64,000 bases of DNA, from contig CANFSP010000001.1 of the NCBI GenBank assembly GCA_947449765.1, positions 310,001-374,000 of the forward strand, in the 5' to 3' direction. The DNA is from Actinomycetota bacterium (GTDB taxonomy: Bacteria; Actinomycetota; Actinomycetes; Actinomycetales; Microbacteriaceae). Position numbers and translations under genes: made by a program. Below the pieces are notes generated by a model, which saw nothing but the letters and a program-made list of their open reading frames with translations, ran no database searches and was not told the DNA's origin. Position 1 is the first letter of the stretch, and every line of letters starts with the position of its first letter. Positions 56,039 through 64,000 of the stretch are shown one piece after another.

Positions 56039-56073
56039 AGCGCCAGCTCGCGCACTATTTGCTCGGCCGAGTG

Positions 56074-57210
56074 CTATCGACCTAACTGTGCAACAGTCTG
56101 ATAGGCCTCAGCGGTTGCGGCGATTGACGTGAGGATGTCGTCGCGCGTCGTGCCTCGGCCCAGCGAAAACCGAACGGCTGTTCGAGCCTCATCCTCAGTA
56201 AAGCCGCACGCGAGGAGTACGTGACTCGGTTCGTCGAGTCCGGCAGCACAGGCCGCCCCACTCGAGACGAGCACGCCTCGCGTCTCCAGTTCAAGCAGCA
56301 GCGTTTCGCCGTTCACCCCGGGAAAAATGAACGAGCAGATGCCCGCGTGACGCGTGGCGGTCGAGTGCTCTGGTCCGGTCAGCACGGCTGAGGGGACCTC
56401 GCGCCGAATTCCCCCGATGAGAAGCTCGGCGAGCTCGGGTGCGGTGGCGCCAGAGGTTGCGAGCTCGAGCGCCGTGGCAGCGGCGACCGCCCAGGCGACG
56501 TTTTCGGTGCCGGAACGCAGTTCGTGCTCCTGACCTCCGCCGTGGATGAGCGGTTCGCAGGCTACGCCATTGGTGATGAGGAGAATGCCCACACCTTTTG
56601 GTGCGCCGAACTTGTGACCCGAGAGGGTGAGTGCGTCAACCCCGAGTTCGCGCAGGGAGATGCCACCCCAGCCGGCGGCTTGTACGGCGTCTGTGTGCAC
56701 GCGCGCGCCGACAGCATGCCCGAGAGAGGCAATCTCGGTAATGGGGTGAATGGCGCCAATTTCATTATTGGCGAGCATCAGCGTGACCAGCGTGGTGTCG
56801 TCACGCAGTGCCGATTGCACATCGCCTAGGTCGATCTCACCCGTGCGCGACACGGGTAGCCAGCTCACCTCGAAGCCGTGCACCCGCTCGAGAAACGCAA
56901 CGCTTTCCAGCACCGACTCGTGCTCGGTTCGCGCACTGACGATGTGGCGGCCGCGCGGGTTCGCGAGAGCGATCCCCGTGATGGCGGTGTTGTTTGATTC
57001 GCTTCCACCCGAGGTGAAGACCACTTCGGATGCGCGCGCGCCGAGTGTGCGGGCAACGCGGGTTCGGGCATCCTCAAGGGCACTCGCCGCCCGCTGCCCG
57101 AGCTCGTGCGAACTCGAGGGGTTGCCGAAGTCGCTCGTGAGGAACGGCCAGGCTGCCTCGAGTGCCGCGGGCAGCACCGGGGTAGTTGCAGCGTGGTCGA
57201 GGTAAATCAT
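56074..57210 (-). CDS. Cysteine desulfurase (NifS/IscS-like)
   Basis: 378 aa PLP enzyme. Schiff-base Lys in LSGHKFGAPKG near residue 198, catalytic Cys in SSGAACAAG near 315 and HTDAVQAAG near 173. Supplies sulfur for the NadA Fe-S cluster; the nadC-linked location is known from Bacillus nifS. Overlaps nadC by four bases and ends the nad operon. Confidence 0.94.
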   Translation of the reverse strand: MIYLDHAATTPVLPAALEAAWPFLTSDFGNPSSSHELGQRAASALEDARTRVARTLGARASEVVFTSGGSESNNTAITGIALANPRGRHIVSARTEHESVLESVAFLERVHGFEVSWLPVSRTGEIDLGDVQSALRDDTTLVTLMLANNEIGAIHPITEIASLGHAVGARVHTDAVQAAGWGGISLRELGVDALTLSGHKFGAPKGVGILLITNGVACEPLIHGGGQEHELRSGTENVAWAVAAATALELATSGATAPELAELLIGGIRREVPSAVLTGPEHSTATRHAGICSFIFPGVNGETLLLELETRGVLVSSGAACAAGLDEPSHVLLACGFTEDEARTAVRFSLGRGTTRDDILTSIAATAEAYQTVAQLGR

Positions 57211-58106
57211 GTGTTGTCGAGGCCGCTGTCGATGTGTATGTCAAGGCCGAGGTCGAGTGCCCGGGCCGAGTGGGTGAGGGCACCAACGGATATGAAGTCG
57301 ACGCCGGTAGCAGCGATCTGTGCGACGGTCTCCAGGTTCACACCACCGCTGGCTTCGACCCGTGCGCGACCGGCAACCTGCGCCACGCCGGTGCGCATGT
57401 CCGCCAGCGAGAAGTTGTCCAACATGATCTGGTCGACACCACCTGCAAGAACCGGTTCAATCTGGTCGAGACGGTCAACCTCCACCTCAAAAACCATCCC
57501 CGCCGGGAGGTCGGCTTTGACCCGCTGGAGCGCCGCCGTGATGTCGAGACCTCCCTCGGTCAGCACGGCGAGGTGATTATCTTTCGCCATGAAGGCGTCG
57601 GACAGGCTGAAGCGGTGGTTGCGACCCCCACCGCACAGCACGGCGTGCCGTTCGAAAGCCCGTAGCAGAGGAGTCGTCTTGCGGGTGTCGAGAATGACCG
57701 CGCTCGTATGCGCGACGGCATCAACATAGGCGCGGGTGAGTGTCGCGATGCCACTCATGCGCTGCACGAAATTGAGTCCGACGCGTTCGCCAGTGAGAAT
57801 TGCTCGCGCTGGTCCGGTCACGATTGCCAGGGTCTGACCGACATCGAAGCGCTCGCCGTCGTCGGCAACGAGTTCGACGCGAACCGTTGGGTCGGTGAGG
57901 GTGAACGCTGCCGCGAAAACCTGTGCACCGGCGAAGACGCCCGTTTCGCGGGCGGCGAGGACCGCAGTTGCGGTGGCTTCAGCGGGAATGACGAGGGTTG
58001 ATGTGATGTCGCCCTCGGGAGCATCCTCACGCAGTGCCTCCCGCACCACTCTGGTGATGGTGGAGGTGTCCAGCGGGCTGTGGGAAAGCGGGGAGAGGTT
58101 AGACAT
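57207..58106 (-). CDS. nadC: Nicotinate-nucleotide pyrophosphorylase (carboxylating)
   Basis: 299 aa. Quinolinate phosphoribosyltransferase; RKTTPLLRAFERHAVLCGGGRNHRF motif (near 148) and EVEVDRLDQI (near 205). Converts quinolinate and PRPP to nicotinate mononucleotide. Overlaps nadB and the cysteine desulfurase gene. Confidence 0.96.
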   Translation of the reverse strand: MSNLSPLSHSPLDTSTITRVVREALREDAPEGDITSTLVIPAEATATAVLAARETGVFAGAQVFAAAFTLTDPTVRVELVADDGERFDVGQTLAIVTGPARAILTGERVGLNFVQRMSGIATLTRAYVDAVAHTSAVILDTRKTTPLLRAFERHAVLCGGGRNHRFSLSDAFMAKDNHLAVLTEGGLDITAALQRVKADLPAGMVFEVEVDRLDQIEPVLAGGVDQIMLDNFSLADMRTGVAQVAGRARVEASGGVNLETVAQIAATGVDFISVGALTHSARALDLGLDIHIDSGLDNT

Positions 58107-59694
58107 CGGTGCTCGCCTTCACGAGAATCGGGCGCGCGAGTTCGGGGCGCGTCGTGGGGAAGTCGAGGCGATAGTGAGCACCTCGCGACTCGTGTCGCGC
58201 TCGTGCCGATGCCGTCATCGCGTGAGCGAGCATGAGCAGGTTGAGGTCTTCCCAGTCGGTGAACAGGCGGTTTTCTTCTTTAACCGGCCGCCACTTGTCG
58301 AACTGTTTTGCCGCGGTGACCAGCTCGTCACGGGTGCGGGCCAGTCCGACGTTGTCCCACATCAAGGATTGCAACTCGACCCGATCGACCGTGTCGCGCT
58401 TTTTGCCGTTTGCCGGGCGGCGCTTGGCGATGATCCCCGACACGTCGAGGGAGACTTCTTGCACGGGCCGCACGCGGTCGGCGAGTGAATTCCAGCGGGC
58501 GTGTGGTGGGTTGTCCGGCCACGGCTCGGACATTGCGGCAACCGCTCGACGAGAGGTTACGACCGACTCCAGCAGCGAATTTGAGGCGAGCCGGTTCGCG
58601 CCGTGCGCGCCCGTGCACCCCACCTCACCCACTGCGAACAGCCCGGGGATGCTGGTGCGCCCGTCCACATCGGTGGCTACACCGCCCATCCAGTAGTGCG
58701 CTGCCGGTGTGACCGGTATCGGATGGGTGCTCCAGTCGAGTCCGAAGCGCCGACAGGCGGCAGTGATGCTCGGGAACCGCTCATCGAGTAACTGCTTGCC
58801 GAGTCCGGTGGCATCGAGGAGGACGGGCTGGCCATCCTGTGCCCGCATTTCGGCCTGTACGGCGCGGGCCACGACATCGCGCGGTGCAAGTTCCGCACGG
58901 GGATCAATCGCCGTCATGAAACGCTCGCCCGCTGCGTTGAGGAGAATTGCGCCCTCACCGCGAACCGCCTCTGAAATGAGAAAGCTGCCCGGGACGGCCA
59001 AGGCGGTGGGGTGGAATTGATAAAACTCCAGATCGGCCAGAACCGCTCCTGCCCGCATCGCTGCCGCGACACCATCGCCGGTAGTGACGGTGGGATTGGT
59101 GGTGTGACGAAATAATTGCCCGGCGCCACCACTGGCCAGAATGACCACCTCGGCGTCGAGGGTACGCTTGCCCGACGCTGTGAGAACGGTCACGCCCGTG
59201 ACGTGCGGGGGTCGCCCACCCTCACGCTCGACCGCGATGTCGATGAGAAATGTGTACTCGAGGATTTCAGCGACGCGATTCCGCGCTGCCCGAACCAGGG
59301 CTCGGGAAATCCCAGCCCCGGTTGCGTCTCCGCCAACGTGCAAGATGCGCGGATGCGAGTGCGCCGCCTCAAGTCCTCGTGCAAAGTCGTCCCCGCTTCG
59401 GTCAAACTCGACGCCCCACTCGACCAGTTCCGTGATGCTTGCCGGTCCCTCGGTGCAGAGCACATCGACCGCTTCGGGCCAGCACAATCCGGCTCCGGCT
59501 ACGAGAGTGTCGGCGACATGCTCGGGGACGGAGTCGTCACGACTGGTGACCGCACTGATGCCGCCCTGGGCATAGTGCGTGTTGCTCTCGCCGAGATCGG
59601 CTTTGGTAACCAGGGTGACGGTGTGCCCGAGCGCACTCGCGTCGACCGCGGCAATCAGCCCAGCAACGCCACTACCGACGACAACGACTCGCAC
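58099..59694 (-). CDS. nadB: L-aspartate oxidase
   Basis: 531 aa FAD enzyme. GSGVAGL (7-13) and the GGAGQLFRHTTNP segment, with the HPIPVTPAAHYWMGG motif near 322. Oxidises aspartate to iminoaspartate, which NadA condenses with DHAP. GTG start. Fifteen bases after nadA. Confidence 0.96.
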   Translation of the reverse strand: MRVVVVGSGVAGLIAAVDASALGHTVTLVTKADLGESNTHYAQGGISAVTSRDDSVPEHVADTLVAGAGLCWPEAVDVLCTEGPASITELVEWGVEFDRSGDDFARGLEAAHSHPRILHVGGDATGAGISRALVRAARNRVAEILEYTFLIDIAVEREGGRPPHVTGVTVLTASGKRTLDAEVVILASGGAGQLFRHTTNPTVTTGDGVAAAMRAGAVLADLEFYQFHPTALAVPGSFLISEAVRGEGAILLNAAGERFMTAIDPRAELAPRDVVARAVQAEMRAQDGQPVLLDATGLGKQLLDERFPSITAACRRFGLDWSTHPIPVTPAAHYWMGGVATDVDGRTSIPGLFAVGEVGCTGAHGANRLASNSLLESVVTSRRAVAAMSEPWPDNPPHARWNSLADRVRPVQEVSLDVSGIIAKRRPANGKKRDTVDRVELQSLMWDNVGLARTRDELVTAAKQFDKWRPVKEENRLFTDWEDLNLLMLAHAMTASARARHESRGAHYRLDFPTTRPELARPILVKASTDV

Positions 59695-59709
59695 CGGGAC
59701 GCCTCCGAC

Positions 59710-60987
59710 CTACAGCGGCTTCGCGGCGAGCATGCGCTCGAGGGCGACCTTGGCGTCAGACGCCGTGGCGTCATCGACAACAATCTGGTTCACCACTTCG
59801 CCGGCAACCAAGCGTTCGAGCACCCACGCCAAATACCCCGGGTGGATGCGGTACATCGTCGAGCACGGGCAGATCACCGGGTCGAGGCAGAAAATCGTGT
59901 GCTCCGGGTGTTGCGCGGCCAGCCGCTGCACCATGTTGATCTCGGTCCCGATGGCGAAAACGCTGGGCTCGTGAGCGTTTTCAATCGCGCGACGAATGTA
60001 GTCGGTCGAGCCGTTTTCGTCTGCTGCGTCCACGACGGGCATCGGGCACTCGGGGTGCACAATCACGCGAACTCCGGGATAGTCGACGCGAGCTTTCTCA
60101 ATCTGGTCGACGGTGAATCGCTTGTGGACGGAACAGAACCCGTTCCACAAAATCACCTTGGCGTCGTGCAACTGCTGTTCGGTATTGCCGCCCAGCGCCT
60201 TGCGACCCTGCCAGAGTGGCATCTGGTCGACCGAGATCCCCATGGCCTTCGCGGTGTTGCGACCGAGGTGCTGGTCGGGAAAAAACAGCACTCGCTGGCC
60301 ACGCTCAAACGCCCACTGCAGCACAATGGCTGCGTTCGACGACGTACAGACGATGCCGCCGTTGCGACCGCAGAATGCCTTGAGTGCCGCGGACGAGTTC
60401 ATGTATGTGACGGGGATGACCGGCTGTTTACCGTCGACGGCATCCTCCCCGTACAGGGCCATCAGCTGTTCCCAGCAGGCCTCGACCGAGTCGGCATCCG
60501 CCATGTCTGCCATCGAGCATCCGGCGGCGAGGTTTGGCAGAATGACGCTCTGGTGTGCACCCGAGAGGATGTCCGCGGTCTCGGCCATGAAGTGCACACC
60601 GCAGAACACGATCGCCTCAGCCTCGGGGTGCGCCTTCGCCGCGTTCGCGAGCTGAAAGGAGTCGCCAAGGTAGTCGGCATGCTGCACGATCTCGTCGCGC
60701 TGATAGAAGTGACCGAGGATGACGACTCGCTCGCCGAGGGTCTGCTTTGCGGCACGGATGCGCGCGTGCAGTTCATCCACACTCGCGGTCTTGTACTCAT
60801 CGGGCAGGCTGCCCTGCCGAGGTGACCCGACCGGGATGACGTCACCGAGTGACGCACCCGGACCGTATCCCGGCGTCCCGGAGTCGAACTCCCACGGACC
60901 TTTCGCAAGACCCGGGTCGCACGTCGACCCGGTCGCGTTTCCGGCGGAAATCAGCTTGATTCGTTCATCTACTGAGGCCTGGGTCAT
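59710..60987 (-). CDS. nadA: Quinolinate synthase
   Basis: 425 aa, longer than the short class. 4Fe-4S enzyme: cysteines in FCGVHFMAETA, VHPECPMP and DPVICPCSTMYR. Makes quinolinate from iminoaspartate and DHAP. The ATG overlaps the Nudix stop (ATGA), so translation is coupled to the regulator. Confidence 0.95.
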   Translation of the reverse strand: MTQASVDERIKLISAGNATGSTCDPGLAKGPWEFDSGTPGYGPGASLGDVIPVGSPRQGSLPDEYKTASVDELHARIRAAKQTLGERVVILGHFYQRDEIVQHADYLGDSFQLANAAKAHPEAEAIVFCGVHFMAETADILSGAHQSVILPNLAAGCSMADMADADSVEACWEQLMALYGEDAVDGKQPVIPVTYMNSSAALKAFCGRNGGIVCTSSNAAIVLQWAFERGQRVLFFPDQHLGRNTAKAMGISVDQMPLWQGRKALGGNTEQQLHDAKVILWNGFCSVHKRFTVDQIEKARVDYPGVRVIVHPECPMPVVDAADENGSTDYIRRAIENAHEPSVFAIGTEINMVQRLAAQHPEHTIFCLDPVICPCSTMYRIHPGYLAWVLERLVAGEVVNQIVVDDATASDAKVALERMLAAKPL

Positions 60988-61715
60988 GATGCTGCTCCTA
61001 GGGTGCGAATGTCATCGCGATTGCCGGTGTCACTCGCGCTGGCGACGCGGGTGAGGGGGTCGGGGTCGGTGAGGTCTCGGGTGGGGTTATAGCGATACAA
61101 CTGTGGTGGTCGATGCGGGGTTCCGGCCAGACGCAGTCCGGTCGGTTGCACAATGTCTGCCGATTCGACCATGCGGCGGAAGTTGCCGGGGTCGAGCTGT
61201 TTGCCAAGAACGACCTCGTAGACCTCGCGAAGCTGCGCGAGGGTGAATGTTTCGGGCAAGAAACCCAGAGCAACTCGCGAGTACTCCACCTTGGTTCGCA
61301 AGCGCCACAGCGCGTACTCCGCGATGAGGCTGTGATCGAACGCGAGAGGCGGTATCGCATCGGCAAAAAACCACGCCACGTTGTCGTTCTCGCGGGCTGC
61401 CGCCGCTTCATCCGCGCCAACCAGCGCCCAGTAGACGATGGAGATGATGCGGTCGGGGGAGCGATCGACTTGACCGAAGGCGTAGAGCTGCTCCAGGTAG
61501 CGCGGTTCGAGTCCCGTGGTCGTATAGAGCGCGGATGCGGCTGCCGTCTGGAGGTCGTCGTTGCTGTCGAGCGGGGCACCGGGCAGAGCCCACAGTCCTT
61601 CGTAGGGTGCGCGGATGCGCCGCACGAGCGCCACGGCTAGGCGCACATTTCCGTCGTCGTCTGGGCGCAGCGTGAAAATGACGGTCGACACCGCAACAGC
61701 GGGTGCTTCGCTCAT
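60984..61715 (-). CDS. NrtR-like Nudix-domain transcriptional regulator
   Basis: 243 aa from the ATG at 61715. Nudix fold (about 5-140, starting VAVSTVIFTLRPDDD and LWALPGAPLDSNDDLQTAA in place of a classical catalytic Nudix box) and a C-terminal winged helix (LPETFTLAQLREVYEVVLGKQLDPGNFRRMV). The divergent Nudix box suggests ADP-ribose sensing more than hydrolysis. As first gene of nadA-nadB-nadC it should repress NAD synthesis through the palindrome at 61841-61861. Confidence 0.87.
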   Translation of the reverse strand: MSEAPAVAVSTVIFTLRPDDDGNVRLAVALVRRIRAPYEGLWALPGAPLDSNDDLQTAAASALYTTTGLEPRYLEQLYAFGQVDRSPDRIISIVYWALVGADEAAAARENDNVAWFFADAIPPLAFDHSLIAEYALWRLRTKVEYSRVALGFLPETFTLAQLREVYEVVLGKQLDPGNFRRMVESADIVQPTGLRLAGTPHRPPQLYRYNPTRDLTDPDPLTRVASASDTGNRDDIRTLGAAS

Positions 61716-61733
61716 GCTGTGCTCGCTTACGCA

Positions 61734-61782
61734 TCGGAGGTCAGAGGTCAAAGGTCGGAGGTCAAAGGTCGGGCGTCGGAGG
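61734..61782. repeat. Seven 7-bp direct repeats (TCnnAGG) in the nad leader
   Basis: Consecutive heptamers TCGGAGG, TCAGAGG, TCAAAGG, TCGGAGG, TCAAAGG, TCGGGCG, TCGGAGG run from 61734 to 61782 in the 5' leader of the Nudix gene. The minus-strand version reads as CCTTTGACCTCCGA-type repeats. Function unknown. Confidence 0.8.
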
Positions 61783-61840
61783 TGCCGAGATGTGGGCAAT
61801 CGGCGAGGGGTTCGCCGCGTCGCGGAGTGCTTCTCGGTTC

Positions 61841-61861
61841 TTATAGTCAGATTGACTATAA
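61841..61861. promoter_or_regulatory. Perfect 9-3-9 palindrome, candidate NrtR operator
   Basis: TTATAGTCA, GAT, TGACTATAA. The TATAGTC/GACTATA core resembles known NrtR operators (from memory, not searched). It includes TATAAG (minus) and TATAAC (plus) sequences that could be -10 boxes for the nad operon and for the divergent ABC transporter. Confidence 0.7.
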
Positions 61862-62013
61862 CTGATGAGCGTGCCGAGCGCGAATGGCACCGTGCAAACA
61901 ATCTCGCGGTAACTGTTCTGAAACATAAATCGGATATGCAAGTATTCAATGAGCCGAATTATCGGCGGTGTGTTCGCCCGTGCAGTGATGCACTGAGCTG
62001 TGAGGAGACCAAA

Positions 62014-63222
62014 GTGTCTGAGTCCATGAAACAGGACCCCCGATTCCAAGCCCTGATTCGGCAGGCCGCAGCCTCCCCGATGACGCGCCGTTCACTTCTC
62101 GCTGGTGCTGGAGGTTCGCTGATTCTTGCCGGACTTGCTGCCTGTACCCCCTCGAGTAACACCCTCACCCCGGCAAAGGACATCTCAGACACCGACAAGA
62201 AGCTTGCCTGGGCAAACTGGCCCTACTACATCGATGTTGATGAAACCGGTGCGTACCCCACGATTGTGGCCTTCGAAGCGGCAACCGGAATTAAAGTCAC
62301 CTACGAAGAGGCCATCCCGACCAACGAAGAGTTTTACGCCAAGGTAAAGGACAACCTCAACCTCGGTAAAGACATCGGCTACGACATCATGACCCTGACC
62401 GATTACTTTGCGGCGCGCATGGTGCGTCAAGGTCTCGTTCAGCCACTGGGTATTGAGGACATGCCTAACGCGTCCAAGAACCTGCTGCCCGCCTACCAAG
62501 ACATCTCCTATGACCCGGGTCGTAAGTACTCACTGCCCTGGCAGTCGGGCATGACCGGTCTGGCGTGGTCTAAGGCGTGGTCGTCGGCCAACCTCACCAC
62601 CGTCGACCAGCTGTGGGATCCCGCGCTCAAGGGCAAGATTGCTCTTCTCGACCAGTGGACCGACACGATGGCGGTCATCATGCAGAGCCAGGGCGTCGAC
62701 ATCTCGGGCAACTGGGGCGACGACGAGTACAACGCCGCCATCGAGCTGCTCACCAAGCAGGTTCAAGACGGTCAAGTTCGTGCATTCACTGGTAACGACT
62801 ACACCGAACTCTTCAAGAGTGGTGACATCGTGGCCGCCTTCGGATGGTCTGGTGACATCTTCACGATGAACACCGAGGCCGGCTCTGACGCGTGGGGCTT
62901 CCAACTTCCCACCACGGGTGGTTTCTTGTGGAGTGACAACTTCATGATCCCGATGGGATCGCCACACAAGAAGAACGCTCAGGCGCTGATTGATTACTAC
63001 TACCAGCCTGAAGTTGCCGCTCAGGTGGCGGCCTACGTGAACTACGTCACTCCGGTGGCAGGCGCACAGCAGGCGATGGAATCCATCGACCCGACGCTGG
63101 CGACAAATGAATTCATTTTCCCGACGGAGTCGACTCTCTCGCGCGCCAAGGCGCTTCGCCAGATCACTCCCGAAGAAGACAAGAAGTACGCGACCCTGTT
63201 TGAGAAGGCCAAGGTAGGCTAG
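62014..63222 (+). CDS. Polyamine-type extracellular solute-binding lipoprotein
   Basis: 402 aa from the GTG at 62014, which has GGAG six to nine bases upstream. Twin-arginine signal with TRRSLLAGAGG near residue 29 followed by LAAC lipobox (near 48), then a PotD/PotF-like periplasmic-binding domain (LAWANWPYYIDVDE, ...YDIMTLTDYFAARM). Binds putrescine/spermidine or a related cation and delivers it to the ABC permease. The TAG overlaps the ATPase GTG. Confidence 0.9.
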   Translation: MSESMKQDPRFQALIRQAAASPMTRRSLLAGAGGSLILAGLAACTPSSNTLTPAKDISDTDKKLAWANWPYYIDVDETGAYPTIVAFEAATGIKVTYEEAIPTNEEFYAKVKDNLNLGKDIGYDIMTLTDYFAARMVRQGLVQPLGIEDMPNASKNLLPAYQDISYDPGRKYSLPWQSGMTGLAWSKAWSSANLTTVDQLWDPALKGKIALLDQWTDTMAVIMQSQGVDISGNWGDDEYNAAIELLTKQVQDGQVRAFTGNDYTELFKSGDIVAAFGWSGDIFTMNTEAGSDAWGFQLPTTGGFLWSDNFMIPMGSPHKKNAQALIDYYYQPEVAAQVAAYVNYVTPVAGAQQAMESIDPTLATNEFIFPTESTLSRAKALRQITPEEDKKYATLFEKAKVG

Positions 63223-64000
63223 TGGCCGAGGTTTCGCTCAGCTCGTCAGGCACCGAACTGACACTGCAGGGGATTCGCAAAGAATTTCCCGGATTTGTTG
63301 CGGTCGACAATCTCGACCTCACCATTCGAGCCGGTGAATTTTTCGCGTTGCTCGGCCCCAGTGGCTGTGGCAAAACCACAACGTTACGCATGATTGCCGG
63401 GCTTGAAGACCCGTCCGCCGGAAAAATTCTGCTCGGCGGTGTCGACATCACCGACACCAAGGCCTACAAGCGTCCGGTCAATACGGTTTTCCAGTCCTAC
63501 GCACTCTTTCCTCACCTCACCATTTTCGAAAACGTCGCCTTTGGGCTTCGTCGTCGCAAGGTGTCGAACGCCAAAGAACTCGCGCTCGCGGCTCTCGACC
63601 TGGTGCAGCTTGCCCACGTCGCCGATCGCCGGCCGGCGCAACTCTCCGGTGGTCAACAGCAACGCGTCGCCTTGGCTCGCGCCATTGTCAATCGACCTGC
63701 CCTGTTGCTCCTCGATGAGCCACTGGGTGCCCTTGACCTCAAGTTGCGTCGCGAAATGCAGGTCGAGCTCAAAAAAATTCAAGCGGATGTCGGTTTGACG
63801 TTCCTGCATGTCACGCATGATCAAGAAGAAGCCATGACCATGGCCGACACCGTAGCGGTCATGAACAACGGTCATATTGAGCAGATGGGTGCCCCGGAGT
63901 CCATGTATGACTTGCCCGAGACCGCCTTCGTCGCCGACTTCCTCGGCCAATCGAACGTGTTCCGCGGCATGGCATCCTCGGCCAACGCGAGCACCATTGA
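63222..64000 (+). CDS. Polyamine-type ABC transporter ATP-binding protein (3' end cut by window)
   Basis: Begins at GTG 63222, sharing one base with the upstream stop; 259 codons visible. Walker A GPSGCGKTT, ABC signature LSGGQQQR and Walker B LLLLDEPLGALD are present, with the H-loop HVTHDQ. Similar to PotA. A C-terminal TOBE domain should follow outside the window. Translationally coupled to the binding protein. Confidence 0.94.
   Translation, partial: MAEVSLSSSGTELTLQGIRKEFPGFVAVDNLDLTIRAGEFFALLGPSGCGKTTTLRMIAGLEDPSAGKILLGGVDITDTKAYKRPVNTVFQSYALFPHLTIFENVAFGLRRRKVSNAKELALAALDLVQLAHVADRRPAQLSGGQQQRVALARAIVNRPALLLLDEPLGALDLKLRREMQVELKKIQADVGLTFLHVTHDQEEAMTMADTVAVMNNGHIEQMGAPESMYDLPETAFVADFLGQSNVFRGMASSANASTI

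Overview
The window is a chromosomal segment of a high-GC actinobacterium, most likely of the family Microbacteriaceae. This is inferred from the core block PhoH / fumC / carbonic anhydrase / DUF4245 / xseB / xseA / ispH / fbaA / glpX, from PIN-PhoH, NrtR-type NAD control and DUF6186, from frequent GTG starts, and from short TCGACAAGCTCGA-type intergenic repeats. No rRNA, tRNA, CRISPR array, integrase or complete insertion sequence was seen. Both ends cut a gene: PhoH at the left and a polyamine-type ABC ATPase at the right.

Layout. 0-10.4 kb: housekeeping genes (PhoH ATPase, prepilin peptidase, fumarase, carbonic anhydrase, exonuclease VII, IspH, class II aldolase, class II fructose bisphosphatase). 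10.4-21.1 kb: an accessory catabolic island with an orphan low-GC gene, a decayed transporter remnant, two Baeyer-Villiger monooxygenases, an IclR regulator, an alpha/beta hydrolase, two zinc-type alcohol dehydrogenases, a saccharopine-dehydrogenase-like reductase and an MFS transporter. Together these could turn an alcohol into a ketone, then an ester or lactone, then hydrolysis products. 21.1-31.2 kb: rmuC, mmsA, small membrane proteins, a MazEF-like pair, ychF, an SDR, and an uncharacterised secreted/membrane pair. 31.2-34.9 kb: the methylcitrate operon prpDBC, which would consume the propionyl-CoA made by MmsA. 34.9-44.5 kb: PQ-loop protein, GT39 glycosyltransferase, two GAF-ANTAR regulators in line with a processive GT2 glycosyltransferase, small conserved proteins, and DUF5993 plus DsbB. 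44.6-50.6 kb: a complete protocatechuate (or gallate) 4,5-cleavage operon, ligK-U-J-I-A-B-C. 51-56 kb: MMPL and MATE exporters and small genes. 56-61.9 kb: NAD de novo operon (NrtR-like Nudix, nadA, nadB, nadC, cysteine desulfurase) with a perfect NrtR-like palindrome. 62-64 kb: polyamine-type ABC transporter.

The metabolic theme is use of aromatic and cyclic or branched carbon: ring cleavage to pyruvate and oxaloacetate, BVMO-based oxidation, MmsA and the methylcitrate cycle for C3 units, and fumarase, aldolase and FBPase for central and gluconeogenic flux.

Two sequence-level themes stand out. First, many genes have a TAnnnT box exactly six bases before the start codon, which is the signature of leaderless transcription; in some cases a stop codon or a divergent promoter is built into the box. 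Second, several near-perfect palindromes sit in front of catabolic or NAD genes and probably mark operators. The least explained segments are the GAF-ANTAR/GT2 operon with its structured leader, the BVMO island with its transporter remnant and ATT-start dehydrogenase, and the secreted/membrane pair at 28.9-31.2 kb.
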